From Eutreptiella sp. 'Long Island Sound 2002' (taxonomy: Eukaryota; Euglenozoa; Euglenophyceae; Eutreptiales; Eutreptiaceae), in assembly GCA_964036045.1 (NCBI GenBank), contig OZ038380.1, positions 124,788,899 to 124,852,898 on the forward strand: a stretch of 64,000 nucleotides of DNA, in the 5' to 3' direction. This document shows, one piece after another, positions 53,606 to 64,000 of the stretch. A program made the translations under genes and the position numbers. Each line of letters starts with the position of its first letter. The first letter of the stretch is position 1. A model generated the notes under the pieces. It saw only the letters and a program-made list of their open reading frames with translations. It made no database searches and had not been told where the DNA came from.

Positions 53606-53884
53606 ATGATGGAGGGCTCATCTAGAGCCCTGCAACCCCAAGCACCGCAAGCTACAGCACCTACAACCCAACCAACGGCACTAGTAGCAACAGCAGCCCC
53701 GGCAGCCAAGCTCCAGCCTCCCCTCCCCAAGTGGCACCCTTGCTGCCAACTCCTCTTTGCCGCCGCGGGAAAGGGGCAGGAAAAGGGGGTCGGGGCGGAT
53801 GAGCGCCCCAAAAAAAGAAAACAATCGAAGAAAGAGAAGAGGGGAAAGGACACGAGGGAAAAGGATGACAGGCGGGACATGTAG
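53606..53884 (+). CDS. Possible exon: Ala/Pro-rich start, Lys/Arg-rich end
   Basis: An acceptor-like TTGTTTTCCAG (ends ~53601) precedes ATGATGGAGG. The open frame runs to TAG at 53882-53884: a Pro/Thr/Ala-rich stretch, then ERPKKRKQSKKEKRGKDTRE, a strong nuclear-localisation-like basic tail. No domain recognised. Confidence 0.35.
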   Translation: MMEGSSRALQPQAPQATAPTTQPTALVATAAPAAKLQPPLPKWHPCCQLLFAAAGKGQEKGVGADERPKKRKQSKKEKRGKDTREKDDRRDM

Positions 53885-54539
53885 AACAGGGCAGGGCAGG
53901 GAAGCCATGGGTGCAGACCTAAAACGGGAGGTTGGGACTGTGGTAAAGGAGGAGGAGGGGGACCAAGAGTTGGGCTCCCAGGGGTCCCTTGCGCACATTG
54001 GGGTGGCTCCACGCACCGAAGTGCACAAGGTGGTGCCCTCTAGGGCCCTCTGAAAGGCCCTCGCGGTGCCGTGGCTGCCTGGGGCTCTTGGAAGGGAACC
54101 ACCCCAGGACACCCCGCTGTTCTAGGGCCCCTCGACCGCCCACGTCACGCAGCGGTTTGTGCCGCGGCACACACTAGAGGGTGCTATCCAGCACTAGAAG
54201 CCCCCCAGAACGTGGGTGTGGCCGGAGACCCATGAGGGGGCAGGGTGGCAATTGACCGTGGGCAACCGGGCGGCGCACCGCTTGCATCTTTGGACTCCTT
54301 GGAGGTGCCGGCGCCGAAGCGCATCTACACCTTCGGGGGGCTCTTGGGCTTGGTTCTGTATGAGATGATGTACCACCGATGGGCGCAGCATGGGCACATG
54401 CGCGTTGAACGTCGCGTCCGCAACATGTTCTCTGTCACGGGCTTGGGCAAGCCCATGGGCTCCGGGTTGTGTAACCCAACCCAAGCCTACATATATGGAG
54501 GCCGCCATCTTTGGACGACGTTGACGAGGCCCGGTACTA

Positions 54540-55016
54540 GCGCCGCTATCCCCGGGAGGCGGATGCCTTTGAGGAGGAGGCCCAGACACCGGAGGGCCTT
54601 TTCCGCGCTGGCGTGGTGGCGTTGCTAGCGCGTGCCAACAGGCAAGAAGTCCAGGTACCCCCCCCCCCCCCCTGTGATATGCCCCACGGTTCGCAAGTTT
54701 CAAAATTGAAATGTTGGTTACCGGTCGTCTGTAGGACGTTCAAATCTGACAAATCCATATTCAAAAACGAGCAGGCTTGGGCAGAATTGTCGTTGTTTGA
54801 AAGTTCAAAAAATAATTTGAAAATTCAAAATTGCAGTTTCTCTCTTGCCCTGCCTATCAATGTTTCCTAGGTCAATGACATGTACATGAATGTTTCGCAC
54901 GCGACCGACATCCATGTGCACTTGGAGGGGGCGAACGGCGCCATCAATGACGTCGTCAATATCGGCGGCATCTTCTGCTTTGTCTTGAGCCGCGCAACCG
55001 CGGGCCTATAGGTCCT
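54540..55016 (+). pseudogene. Two-exon gene remnant with a 216-nt intron
   Basis: The upstream frame (READAFEEEAQTPEGLFRAG then VVALLARANRQEVQ) ends at CAG|GTACCC (54654/54655). The next exon starts after TTTCCTAG at 54871 (VNDMYMNVSHATDIHVHLEG onward) and ends with a TAG near 55014-55016. The intron 54655-54870 is 216 nt, so frame is kept; it is AT-rich and has a pyrimidine-rich end. A TAG at about 54538 lies just upstream in frame, so the gene start is broken or in another exon. Family unknown. Confidence 0.4.
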
Positions 55017-55061
55017 GCGCGGCTTGCAAGAATAGATGCAAGGCTGCAAGCTTAGCGGCTT

Positions 55062-55412
55062 GTGATGGACCTCGGGGAGGCTGGCGCAACCGTGGGTCGC
55101 GCGGGGGGGTTTGGCAAGACCTGCACACCTGCAGGCAAGGCGGACCTTGCACCAAGTGCCTTCAAGGTGGAGGAAAGCTCGCCGTCCGGCCCTCCAAGAC
55201 GACTCAAGTTCGCGTCCGATCACGAGGGGTGGGTGCGCGGGCAGAAGGGGCCCCGGCAGCCTAGCCCCTCCTGTTCTTCTTCGAGCTCGAGCTCCACAAA
55301 ATGTTGTAGCAAGATGGAAGACGTGAACCCTAACCCACCTAAGCCGTCAAAGAAAAAGAAGGCGGCAACGCAGCGCAAGGGGCAGACCACAGGGGCGGGG
55401 GTGGGTGGGTGA
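55062..55412 (+). CDS. Ser/Lys-rich ORF, unknown
   Basis: 116 codons beginning MMDLGEAGATVGRAGGFGKT, with a poly-Ser stretch (SPSCSSSSSSSTKC) and a basic PSKKKKAATQRKGQ tail before TGA. Disordered and nuclear-like in composition. It lies just after the two-exon remnant and may be another exon of the same gene. Confidence 0.35.
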   Translation: MMDLGEAGATVGRAGGFGKTCTPAGKADLAPSAFKVEESSPSGPPRRLKFASDHEGWVRGQKGPRQPSPSCSSSSSSSTKCCSKMEDVNPNPPKPSKKKKAATQRKGQTTGAGVGG

Positions 55413-57751
55413 CAAAGGGGGTAGTAGAGAAAAAGGAGACGCAAGTAGCGGCGAAGAGGACCGTGGAGGGGCAGGCGGGTGAAGGGAAGGAGTGGTGCGG
55501 GGGAGAAACCTGCAGGCCTGCCAGTGTGGTGGCCGTATTCGAAAGGGGTGGAGAAAGGGCTGGTGGGTGGGACGGTGAAGGGGGGGGTCGGCAAGAGTGG
55601 GTTCCATGAGGCACGGGGGAGACGCTGTTCAAGATGGCAGCGCATTTGTGCTATGCCACCAAGGCGATAACCACGGCGCGGCGGCAAACGGCGACAAGTG
55701 GGGGGGGGGGGTGCAACACAACAAGCCCCCCTCCCCCACACAAAGGGACACGGGTTAGGTAGCTAAACCCCAACCGCCAAACCAGCAGAGGTCGACGCGG
55801 AGCCCGCCATGGGGTCTGCATCCCCGGATCCCGCCACCGGGTACGCTCCCGCGAAACCCGCCGCAGCGTCCGCTTAGGACCGAGCCCGGGACACCCAAGC
55901 TCTTTGGGAATCCCCATCGTCCCACGAGCCCTAAGGGACACCGGGGGCCCGTTTCGGTGTCTTTGGAGGACATCCATCTCACAATGGGGATGTAGTGTGT
56001 GAAAGCTTGTTGTGTTTTTGCATGTGTGTATGCTTCCTTCCGTGGGAAGGTGTTCAATTAGGAGAGTTATGAGAGAGAGAGAGAGAGAGAAAGCGTGAAA
56101 AACACCCCCCCCCCGGTCCAAACACGAACGGGCATCCATTGACAATGAGAAGAAACAACCACAACAATAGGTCGCATAATTGGTCAACCACAGTATGAAA
56201 GTTTTGAAAATAGTGTTCAAACATCAAAAAACTCCGATTCCTTTGAACGACCTTATGTTTTTAGACACATGATGGGAATAAAGTCCCAAAAGAGTTGCAA
56301 CAAAGACAGTATTTGGGGGGAAGCTAATGGTGCTGCTATTGTGGATAACAAAATACGGAGCTGGTTGGGCCCCATACTGTTGGTGGGACCCTGGATTTGA
56401 TCTAGGCCCCGTGGTGTCGGTTGGTTCTGGACCCTCCCCTCGAGCATGTGCTTCAGCAGGTCTCATCCACCGTTACTACGGCTAGCTAGCCGTCTCATGT
56501 GCACAACTGAGCACTCTGTCGCAGTTGTTTAGGTGAATGCGGAGCTCCTAGTAACCTAAAGGGAGGTACATATCTAGCTGTGGCAGGTGTCATTGCCGGT
56601 CGCAGGAGTGAATAATGACGTGCCTACAACGAACCGAGGGGAGGTTGGTTATCCATACAAAATGCAGCGATTTCATTCGCGTACGATTGATGAACAAAGA
56701 TACATTACTAGATCGCGTGAGGAGGATAGGGGATATTTGGTTTGCACTAGGCACGAGGCCCATGACATAGCCTATTCCCGTTTCTAGGTACTAGTGAACT
56801 CTTGGGTTGGCCAGGCGCTGATTGTGGCCTTCCTTGTGGGCCTGTGTAGGCCACCATATGTGCGGGGTAATCGTGTGGGCCTCGTCCCAGGGACTGGCGT
56901 GTCTCAAATCGGTTTCAGTTTGGTTGCATTAGCCACCAGGGCTGGTCTTCTTCACTAGAGAATCATGGGGGAACGGTGATCAGTGGAAGTGGAGCCACAG
57001 CCAGATTTCTTTGTATGAGGCTCTAGATGGTCCTTCGTGGGCCGGGCTTTAACCAAGGCGTTTCCGCTCTAAACAGTTTCGTCTCTCCCCTTGTGGTGTC
57101 CGCATCTTCAAGCTCCCCTAATGGGCTTCTCGAGCTTTCCTAGCCGAGTGCACGGGTGCCAATGAGAATTTTTTCACTGTTCCAATCATACAGTGCACTA
57201 GAGCCAAGGGGAGAGTCTACCCAGGCAATACCCACATTGTAGCCAATCTATGAAACAATGACAAGTCCCCCATCGCCGACCGTGTCTCTTTGTGGAGCCT
57301 TAGTTGACGGTGCTGTGGCCGCAAGGAAAATCAATGTAGAGGTAGTACCTTAAATAGGACAATTCACAGGAAGGTGCTGAGGGAAAAGGCACCCTGACCC
57401 ATGGGAAAATGCATCCAAACTTGCTGCCCTAAATAGGACAATTCAATGTGACAGACCCAGACCGCGGAAAGGGCACCTTGGCAGAACGGATCCCTGGCTG
57501 CTCTCATTTTGTTCTCAAGAAACCGATTTTGAGGTGGTGGACCCCTCTTTAGGCACGTTATTTGTCTCTTCTACTTGCCTTTTTCCAAACTTTTTTTTAC
57601 ATTTGTTACATGGGTTCTTTCTTTGCCAGCGCCTAGTAGCAAAAGGGCACAATATCCTCCTTACTTCTCCCTAGCATGTACGTTGTATTGTTCCCCTACC
57701 CCCCTCTTGCTTTCCACTACTTTTTGGGGCGGAGGCTCGGGACGGAAACCA

Positions 57752-57782
<31 letters not shown>

Positions 57783-58169
57783 CGACACACATAGGAGCCC
57801 TCTCCAGAGCCATCTGTCTACTCGGGGGTCAAGATTTTGACCCTAGTGTCAGCAAGCTCAAGGGCCATAGAACCGATGCCCCGTACGCCACGGGTAGAGG
57901 GTTCACCACCGGCAACAACGCCATCATGACCCTCAAGACGAGGGGCACAGAGGGAACTTTTTTAGCAATCCAGCGCAGAGAGACGTTGCTAAGTCAATCA
58001 CCCTGCACAAGAGTAAGCTCACCTTTGGGGGCCATTGTCCTGGGAGCATGCACATGCGGGTTGCGGGGAGCGGTAGGGATGCAATCGCTGTACGTAGTCT
58101 TGCCTTTTTGTTGAGAGGGACGAAAGGTTGCGCGGGGCGAATGTTCTAAACATTGGCGCTGTATGGAGA
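55413..58169. other. No recognised gene; GA and CA microsatellites
   Basis: (GA)n at about 56074-56092 and (CA)n at about 57753-57792. An open plus frame of 179 codons (57575-58114) crosses the CA repeat; its second half (DFDPSVSKLKGHRTDAPYAT...) is not low-complexity but matches nothing I know. 56220-57570 holds no convincing frame. Confidence 0.35.
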
Positions 58170-58562
58170 AAGGGACTCTCAATCCACGCTTTGTTGTGTG
58201 GCGCCTTGGGTTGCGATTAGGCACTCCCAATTCACGCTTTGTTGTGTGGTGCCTTGAGGTCGGGTTAGGGACTCTCAATCGAGGCTTTGTTATGTGGCCC
58301 ATAGAGTAGAGGTTAGCGACTCTAAATCCACGCTTTGTCGCGTGGCCCCTTGAGCCGTGGTTATGGTCTCTGAATCCGCGCTTCTTGGCGTGGCCCCTTG
58401 AGTTGTGGATCCACGCTTTTTGGCGTGGCCACTTGAGTTGGGGTTAGGGACTCGCAATGCATGCTTTGTTACGAGGCCCCTTGAGTTGGAGTTAGGGACT
58501 CGCAATCCACACTTTGTTGCCTGGCGCCTTGCGTTGGGGGTACGTACTCTCAGTCCACGCTG
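58170..58562 (+). repeat. Minisatellite arm 1 (~50-bp units), foldback-like
   Basis: About eight units of the type CTCAATCCACGCTTTGTTGY followed by GTGGCSCCTTGAGTTGGGGT and TAGGGA. The same units appear in reverse complement at 59233-59490. Confidence 0.85.
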
Positions 58563-59232
58563 TGGGGGAACAGCAAGGAACAATATCCATTTTAAATGAA
58601 AAAAATGATTTTTGGGGGTAACCAGCATTATCAACGTTTTCGGAACACTGAAAAACCCACAAAAACAACAAGAAATGGGTGGGTGATGCGGCGCGATAAT
58701 CGACATTACAGGCGGTAGCTAAGGGAATATGGCAAAAAGCTCAACAAAAGAGTCCTGAGGAGGCCATGGCCAACAGCTGTGCCAACTAATAACAAGTAGT
58801 TACAAAAGACACGCTTAAAAAGCACGTCGGCTTTGGTATCCGCATGCACCAGCTTGGCTGCAGTTGTGGGATGATGAGTGCACATCCCAAACAATGCCAT
58901 ATTCAAGTCCCCTTGCAGCTTGTAGCAAGATTGTTGGTCAGTTTGCAGTTGACCATCAGCATTTTGGAGATATTGAGGAAGCAATGCCTACCACGTGCGA
59001 CACATCCATACACCAGGACGTGAGTTAATTGGAGAAGCAGCAAGAACGGCAGGCACAATAAGAGGGGTGTCAACGGCATAAGTAGCAACAAAAGCAGAAG
59101 CAACAGCCATAGCAGCAAGCTTGGCCGTCCGAAATTAGCGTCATCCAACACAGATCTCCGATTGACACAAGATGCACACATGCGGGGGGAAATAAAGAAC
59201 CTTGCATTCGTGGCAGGTGATGTGAGGTGCAT
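58563..59232 (-). mobile_element. Core between inverted minisatellite arms, with a possible minus-strand ORF
   Basis: 670-bp core. Minus-strand frames 59244-58903 (Leu-rich hydrophobic stretch of about 30 residues) and 58984-58706 (92 codons: YLQNADGQLQTDQQSCYKLQ, then MCTHHPTTAAKLVHADTKAD) overlap and could be one frameshifted gene. No family recognised. Confidence 0.4.
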
Positions 59233-59490
59233 CACGGGCGCCACGCAACAAAGCGTGGATTGAGAGTCTCTAACCCCAACTCAAAGGGCCACGCAAAAAA
59301 GCGTGGATTGAGAGTCCGCAACCCTAACTCAAGGGGGCACACAACAAAGCGTAGATTGCGAAGCCCTAAACCCACTTGAAGGGGTGACGCAACCAAGCAT
59401 GGAGTGGAAGGTCCCTCATCACAACTGAAGAGGCCACGCGACAATCCCTGAATTCAGAGTCCCTAACCCAAACTCAAGGGACCACGCAAT
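59233..59490 (-). repeat. Minisatellite arm 2, inverted relative to arm 1
   Basis: About five units reading CAACAAAGCGTGGATTGAGA, then GTCTCTAACCCCAACTCAAG, the reverse complement of arm 1 units. Confidence 0.85.
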
Positions 59491-61018
59491 CAGAAAGAGA
59501 AAGGCAAGGAAAAGCCGTAGAACACGAAAAGGGCTGCCCGCAAGGTGTGTTTGTAGGGAACATGTTTACCTGCGTAGCCGCAAGCAGCGCAACGAGGGAA
59601 TACTTGTACCGGCCGGCATGTTGTACCCGCTTGGTCCCCCATGTAAGCCTTTCGTTGCAGGTCACACGCTTCGCTACGGTGGAACCCTTGAAGGCCGGGG
59701 GGAGGGGGGAGCGGTATCGATGCCTACACGTGGGTCGCACTGTGACCGCACAATGAATACTTCGGCCCACCTCAAGAGGAGGTTAGCCAGCTGGCGAGGC
59801 AATTGCGCTCCATATGGGACTAGGGGAAACACTCTGGATATATCATGGAGAATGCCGCACGGCACGAGTGACGCAGCTGCGCACCAGCATCCCCCACCAC
59901 GTGCAACGCATGGTAGGACCCTTCAATATCTACATAGTACCAGACCCCATAACATCCTAATGCACGCGCTGCAACCCCCGGTGCGCCCAGCCATGTGCAC
60001 GCGCTCTCCACCAGCCCCCCACCCACACCCACCTACCGAGGAGTCATATTCCTGGGTACCATACCCGGGGACCCCAACCCGTACCTCTTACCCTCGGTAG
60101 ATCGCACCCACGCCATAGCTGCTGCACCACATCGTACACGTGGCAGTGGGACCGTCCTCCTTCCAAAAACGCTCCCCTCAGAGCCCATTGGACCGACGCC
60201 CACAGGACGAGCCCGCCCACACCACGCAAGGGCCCAAGCAGGACATCGTTTGCAAGAAGAGAAGCAACAATAAGAGGACAAGCCGAGGGAAGACACCGGT
60301 ACGAGTACCGGATCCGAGGTATTTCACAGTGTACCTGCATTTTGCACCCGGTTGTTCCCTGTTGTCGCCGATGTTGTACAACCGTGTAATGTGGGTACAC
60401 GTGTAGCCGCATTTTGTGCCCGGGTACAAGTAGTGTTTTCATGCATGTCGCCGACGTCGAACAACATTGTAGAGTGGCGAGAACATGTGTACCCACGTTT
60501 TGTACCCGCTTGTTCCCCGTTGTTTCACTGTGTCCACAGGACCAACCGAAGGCCAACCGCCGCCTAACCCAAGAAGAGCGGGACTGGCAATTTGTTGCCA
60601 ACCGGGCAACACTGCCCCACCTGCCCGGGGCCACCCACACATGATGAGGAGAAGTAAGTCCCCGGCAAAAAGTGTACAATACTTTCACTGTGCGTGCACC
60701 ATTGTTGATGTTGCATGGGGCTCGCGGGTACATTGATGCACCTTTGCAAAAAAATGCAAAACATTCTGTTGTTTGTGCGAAGCATGCCAGGGTTGCTAGG
60801 TAATTTTGTCGCAAACAATTTTTTTTTGTTGCGGGATGCAAAGGAGTGCAATGTGAACCAGCGGCAAACGTGAATGTGTCATGAATTTCCCAAATTATTA
60901 CTTGCAAGCCTTTTTTTTTTGCGGAATCCACGGGCGTGCAATGTGAACCACTGGCAAATGTCACTATGTCACGAATGTTCAGAAGTATCAATTGTGTTGC
61001 AAACCATTTCTTTTTCTC
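59491..61018. other. Two families of ~85-bp tandem repeats, no certain gene
   Basis: At 60325-60525 three diverged units share CRTTTTGYACCCG and GTCGCCGAYGTYGWACAAC. At 60750-60960 units share GCRGGATCCA/GCAAAGGAGTGCAATGTGAACC after a T-run. The long minus-strand frame through 61183-60044 is a translation of these repeats. An exon-like plus stretch follows TTTCACTGTGTCCACAG at 60538 (DQPKANRRLTQEERDWQFVA, ends TGA near 60643). Confidence 0.45.
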
Positions 61019-61019
61019 T

Positions 61020-61930
61020 TCTAGTTGTTTTCCAATGCGCTGGACGACGGGGCCACTATCCGCGCGGAACTTCATGCACAAAGTGTAACATCTGGACTTT
61101 CCTGGGGTGCATTGCTGCTTGGATGGTGTCAGGAGCCCCAGGCAAGTGTCGGAGTACATGGTGGAACCCATCTTGGTCCTCATGGGATGTTCCCTAGTGA
61201 GAAAGGGGGAGGGACACTTGACGGGGTATTTGACTAACTACTTCTACTTCCGCATGGCGCTAGGAATGGTCGACCCGCTATGCATTGATGACATTTGGGA
61301 CCTAGATTCCGTGGAATACAACACGCGGCTATGCCAGATTATCAGCCAGCGGAAGTTTTGGGGATACAGTGGTACGGCAAGCCGAATGTGGCGCGGCTAC
61401 TCGCACGGTGTAACGAACAATGGGCTGCCGCCTAGGTCTTGGGGGCCTTTGTGTCAGGTGTTGAAGCTATTGAGTCACACAAGGGGAAGGGACCCGCGAG
61501 CATGTCCATCCCCCGCAAACCCCATGCGACGGGGGTAAAGTTGTGCGTCTTAGCCGACGTTACCGCCCCCTACGTGATGGACATGTACATGTAACAGGGG
61601 AAATGTTACATCCGGGGTGCTCGCAAATACGGCTGCGTAGTAGGTTACACCTCACGCCAGGTGGTGAACCATCGTGCACAACAAGTGCCAAGCAACATTA
61701 CGCTTGTGTGCGATAGCTTCTTTGGTAGCCATAGGAGGGCTGATAGCCTGGCCAACCGCAAGGTGGGGTTCTTGTTCATTGTGCCAAAGGATACCAAGGG
61801 GGTCCCCGAGGCGGGTGCACAGTTGTCGGAGGGTGCGTATCGTGTAGGACACAACAAACGTGCCAGGTGCTCACTTTACTCTTTCAAGGCCCCTCCGTTA
61901 AAATCCATAAATACCAGTTCATGGCTCTGA
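61020..61930 (+). pseudogene. PiggyBac-like (DDE_Tnp_1_7) transposase pseudogene
   Basis: A pyrimidine-rich TTTCTTTTTCTCTTCTAG just precedes it, so it may start with an exon. Frame 1 (61107-61538): EYMVEPILVLMGCSLVRK, then a TNYFYFRMALGM segment and IISQRKFWGYSGTA, matching the PiggyBac N-terminal catalytic region (I..LMG...; MSR.RF..I). Frame 2 (61514-61930): PRKPHATGVKLCVLADVTAP then MDMYM, TAA at 61592-61594, then QGK, NITLVCDSFFGS (first catalytic-type Asp at 61712) and LANRKVGFLFIVPKDTKGVP, the D-N/S-FF-S block and following GT/P segment of PiggyBac. One frameshift near 61510 and one in-frame stop make it inactive. The remaining catalytic Asp region is not clear downstream. Confidence 0.75.
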
Positions 61931-63241
61931 GATTTTGGTCGCCCGGGCTCCACCTGCCTGTGCCGGTTCACGGGGGCGCCGAACTCAAAACCTAGGTTCT
62001 GTATCTTTGCGAATTTTAGGGAAAAACAGCTTGATAAGCTGGCAATGGTGCTTGCCTCACGGCCAGTCAAACTAATGCCGCTGCAGAATCGCTGCGACAC
62101 AAACCTCATGAGTGCACGACTATCACGTGGGAGCTGCGGCGGGGCATATCGCTGTGCAACACTACTATTGGCCTCCAGAAACACCAGGGTCCTCCAAAAC
62201 CAAACACCGGCCAACAACACCTGCCAAACGGCTGAACGCTCCTTTGCAGTTGTGCAAGAGGAGTTGGTGCACGGTAACATCGCTATCCCCGCTAACACCG
62301 AAAAACCGACATTTTTGTTCGCACTGCCGCACAACCTTGCAACCCCCTCCTGTTGCGTCCACGCACAACTGACTCCTTAACCATAGTAGAATGGTGAGAC
62401 TTCCCTACCACGCTCTACACGTTGAGCCGGGGCCGTAGTCCTCACATTGATGGAGCGATGGTATCAAAAGATCAACATGTGCTATTTCTCAGTTATCTCG
62501 CTGCAATAAAACAAGTTTCTCAAACCTTGTGGCACCTGCGGCGCACCTGCGGCGCGCAGAAAGCGTTCTCCTTGGCTTCAGCCACGTGTGGTTCGGAGAC
62601 CGCCTCCCCATCCAGCTTGCCGATGAGGCTGGGGAGGCGGATCTCCGCATGGCCAAAAGGTTTGCCCCCGTGACTAGCACAGAGCCAACAATGTCCATTG
62701 AGGACGGTTGGAGGCATGAGCCGCACACGAAGTTTTGCGCGGCCAAGGCCAAGGGGAGGGGTGTTTGGTTTTGGCGGCCTGTATGGCGGCCTATAGTATT
62801 TGAGCAATGTGTAGTTGGAGGTAATGCCGTGTGGCAGAAAATTTTCTTCGGCTGGTTGTCACCTTGGTGCAGGTACTAGATTGCACTTTGCTCATGCATT
62901 CTGCGACACAACCATTGAGACTGGGGTACACTGTTGCTTCACAAGATGCCACCAATGTGTACGGCATTTGTGGGCAGTGTGGATCCATGCGTAACGGACC
63001 ACGCAAATGGGTGCATTTTGACCTGTCAGTTGTGTCATTGTGGCCCACCCTTTGCCTGCAGAGTTTGCATGTTTACAAACCGCCCAAGAGGCGCAAGGGT
63101 GCTAAGGCCAGAAAGGAGGTTGACCGACCGCGGGGGCCTCTTTTTGTGCCACCGTCGGTTGAGCTAGTCGCCGACCCCAACCTTATAGACTCCGATGCTT
63201 CCTTCCAAGCGGTGGTGGCTGATGCGCCTTCCCGTGTCTAG
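61931..63241 (+). pseudogene. Decayed downstream region, possibly the PiggyBac C-terminus
   Basis: Fragments include VHDYHVGAAAGHIAVQHYYW (62112 frame), which vaguely fits the PiggyBac Y-N-x-x-M-G-G-V-D block, and cysteine pairs in alternate frames at 62934-63080 (YGICGQCGSMRNGP; CQLCHCGPPFACRVC) like the C-terminal Cys-rich domain of that family. 62529-62879 is open (116 codons, unknown). 62831-63241 is open (136 codons) and ends in a basic KPPKRRKGAKARKE segment. Assignment is tentative because frames change several times. Confidence 0.35.
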
Positions 63242-63268
63242 CCTCCGCGGGCAGCCTAGCTGAGGCGC

Positions 63269-63535
63269 GTGGTGATTGTTGAGGCATCGGACTCTGGGCA
63301 GGCGTCCGGCAGCAGTCTAGGTAGCAGCATCAGCAGTGGCAGTAGCAACGACAATGACAGTGATAGTGGTGGTGCCAATGACGGCAGTGTGGCATCCAGG
63401 GACATCAGTGCCTGCACGAGTAGTGCTGTCGAGGTAAGTAGTGTTGACAACAACAGCAGTACCGAAGTTGAGGCAGCCCCTACTCCTCCACCTCCCAAGA
63501 AAAAGTTTCGCCGATTGGCAGTGCGTGGCACTTAG
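63269..63535 (+). CDS. Ser/Asn/Asp-rich acidic ORF with basic tail
   Basis: 88 codons, GTG or upstream start, TAG at 63533-63535. Residues ~6-60 are Ser/Gly/Asn/Asp-rich; the tail is PTPPPPKKKFRRLAVRG, a nuclear-signal-like end. It follows 62831-63241 by 27 bp in another frame and may be its continuation. 63536-64000 holds no recognised gene. Confidence 0.35.
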   Translation: MVIVEASDSGQASGSSLGSSISSGSSNDNDSDSGGANDGSVASRDISACTSSAVEVSSVDNNSSTEVEAAPTPPPPKKKFRRLAVRGT

Positions 63536-64000
63536 CTGGCCGTCTCTGCGCCCTTTTTGTGGATGTAGAATCTGGTTTTGCCCCACCACCCCACTTGTTG
63601 AGTGAGGGTGATTTCTTTCCCACGGACACAGAGGTGGCACTGCAAATAAAGAAGGAATCGTGAACTAACCATGGCTGTGCCATTGACGCTAACCACAACC
63701 TTGATTAGGCTAACGAAAAGTGGCTTTGATCGTGACCTTGACCGCGGCTGACTAGTGACATTCGCGATGGAGGGCTAACCTGCTAACCGGGCTAACCGGG
63801 GGGGCGGAGGGGGGGGGAACCCGGCGCTCCGTGAGACATGTGATGGGCCACGCGTGGCCTTGGTAGCTGGGGCAGCTTCCCTTTGAGGAGTGGCGGGGCA
63901 CTGTACATATTACTGAGGAGGGTCCATTATAACGGAATTTTTTGGTTTTTTGGGTTTTGGTGAAATTTCGCGTCGAAAAATTGTTGCCCGGAAGAAAGTA

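Larger units (their letters stand above)
52589..56253. mobile_element. Possible 3.7-kb element bounded by TA-flanked inverted repeats
   Basis: AGGTCGTTCAAA at 52589-52600 and its exact reverse complement TTTGAACGACCT at 56242-56253, each flanked outside by TA. Similarity continues a little beyond the TA on both sides (GTCTRAAA), which weakens the exact assignment of ends. Contents: AT-rich patches, a pentanucleotide repeat and gene pieces with good splice-like signals. A TA duplication would fit Tc1/mariner, but no matching transposase is seen. Confidence 0.35.

Noticed and set aside
57753-57792. Thr-His repeat protein in the 57575-58114 frame
   Set aside because: The repeat is a (CA)n microsatellite; coding status of the frame is unsupported.
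60044-61183. 379-codon minus-strand ORF
   Set aside because: It reads through two families of ~85-bp repeats and opposite to the PiggyBac and exon-like plus frames; likely a repeat shadow.

Overview
The window is nuclear DNA of a eukaryote, most likely a unicellular alga or other protist; I cannot name the species. Support: candidate spliceosomal introns, eukaryotic DNA transposons (hAT and PiggyBac superfamilies), deubiquitinase domains, a UPF1-like helicase, a TTAGGG-type interstitial telomeric tract, very large satellite arrays and many long poly-C/poly-G tracts. Almost everything recognisable belongs to mobile elements or their debris. I found no rRNA, tRNA, CRISPR or prokaryotic operon structure.

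Left part (1-18.5 kb). A satellite of ~20/21-bp units (1-3010) abuts copy A of a large element. Copy A carries an N-terminal unknown ORF, an OTU-like cysteine protease domain, a USP-like deubiquitinase domain and an hAT transposase. It is broken by nonsense changes, frameshifts and a 1-kb insertion that contains a psq-type helix-turn-helix. Beyond it lie a proline-rich ORF and a UPF1-like SF1 helicase (14546-17975, one poly-G frameshift, one good candidate intron), a (CCCTAA)n tract and 245-bp direct repeats. The same satellite then returns in the opposite orientation (18472-23662), so copy A and the helicase are bracketed by inverted satellite arrays.

Middle (18.5-40.5 kb). Satellite, copy B (truncated inside the USP domain at 27733), satellite, copy C. 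B and C with their satellite are a nearly identical direct duplication of ~6.48 kb. Copy C is the best preserved: leader repeats, ORF0/ORF1 (one nonsense codon), the OTU ORF, then an intact 1523-aa ORF joining a USP domain to an hAT transposase with the D, D and E positions visible. Neighbouring ORFs are offset by one frame in the same way in all copies. Short GT...AG stretches (31 nt and 19 or 25 nt) conserved in the copies would join them into one polyprotein gene. A 29-residue peptide repeat and its leader occur upstream of both the helicase and the protease-transposase unit, which suggests one element family or system. The 3' end and flank of copy C are duplicated in tandem (37.85-40.45 kb).

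Right part (40.5-64 kb). Decayed, low-copy mobile-element sequence: a possible terminal exon ending in a PIP-box-like peptide, a 770-bp tandem duplication with coding remnants, perfect short inverted repeats, degenerate minus-strand ORFs, a 3.7-kb segment bounded by inverted repeats, a foldback-like pair of inverted minisatellites (58.2-59.5 kb) and a PiggyBac-like transposase pseudogene (61.0-61.9 kb). Most of this part has no recognisable gene.
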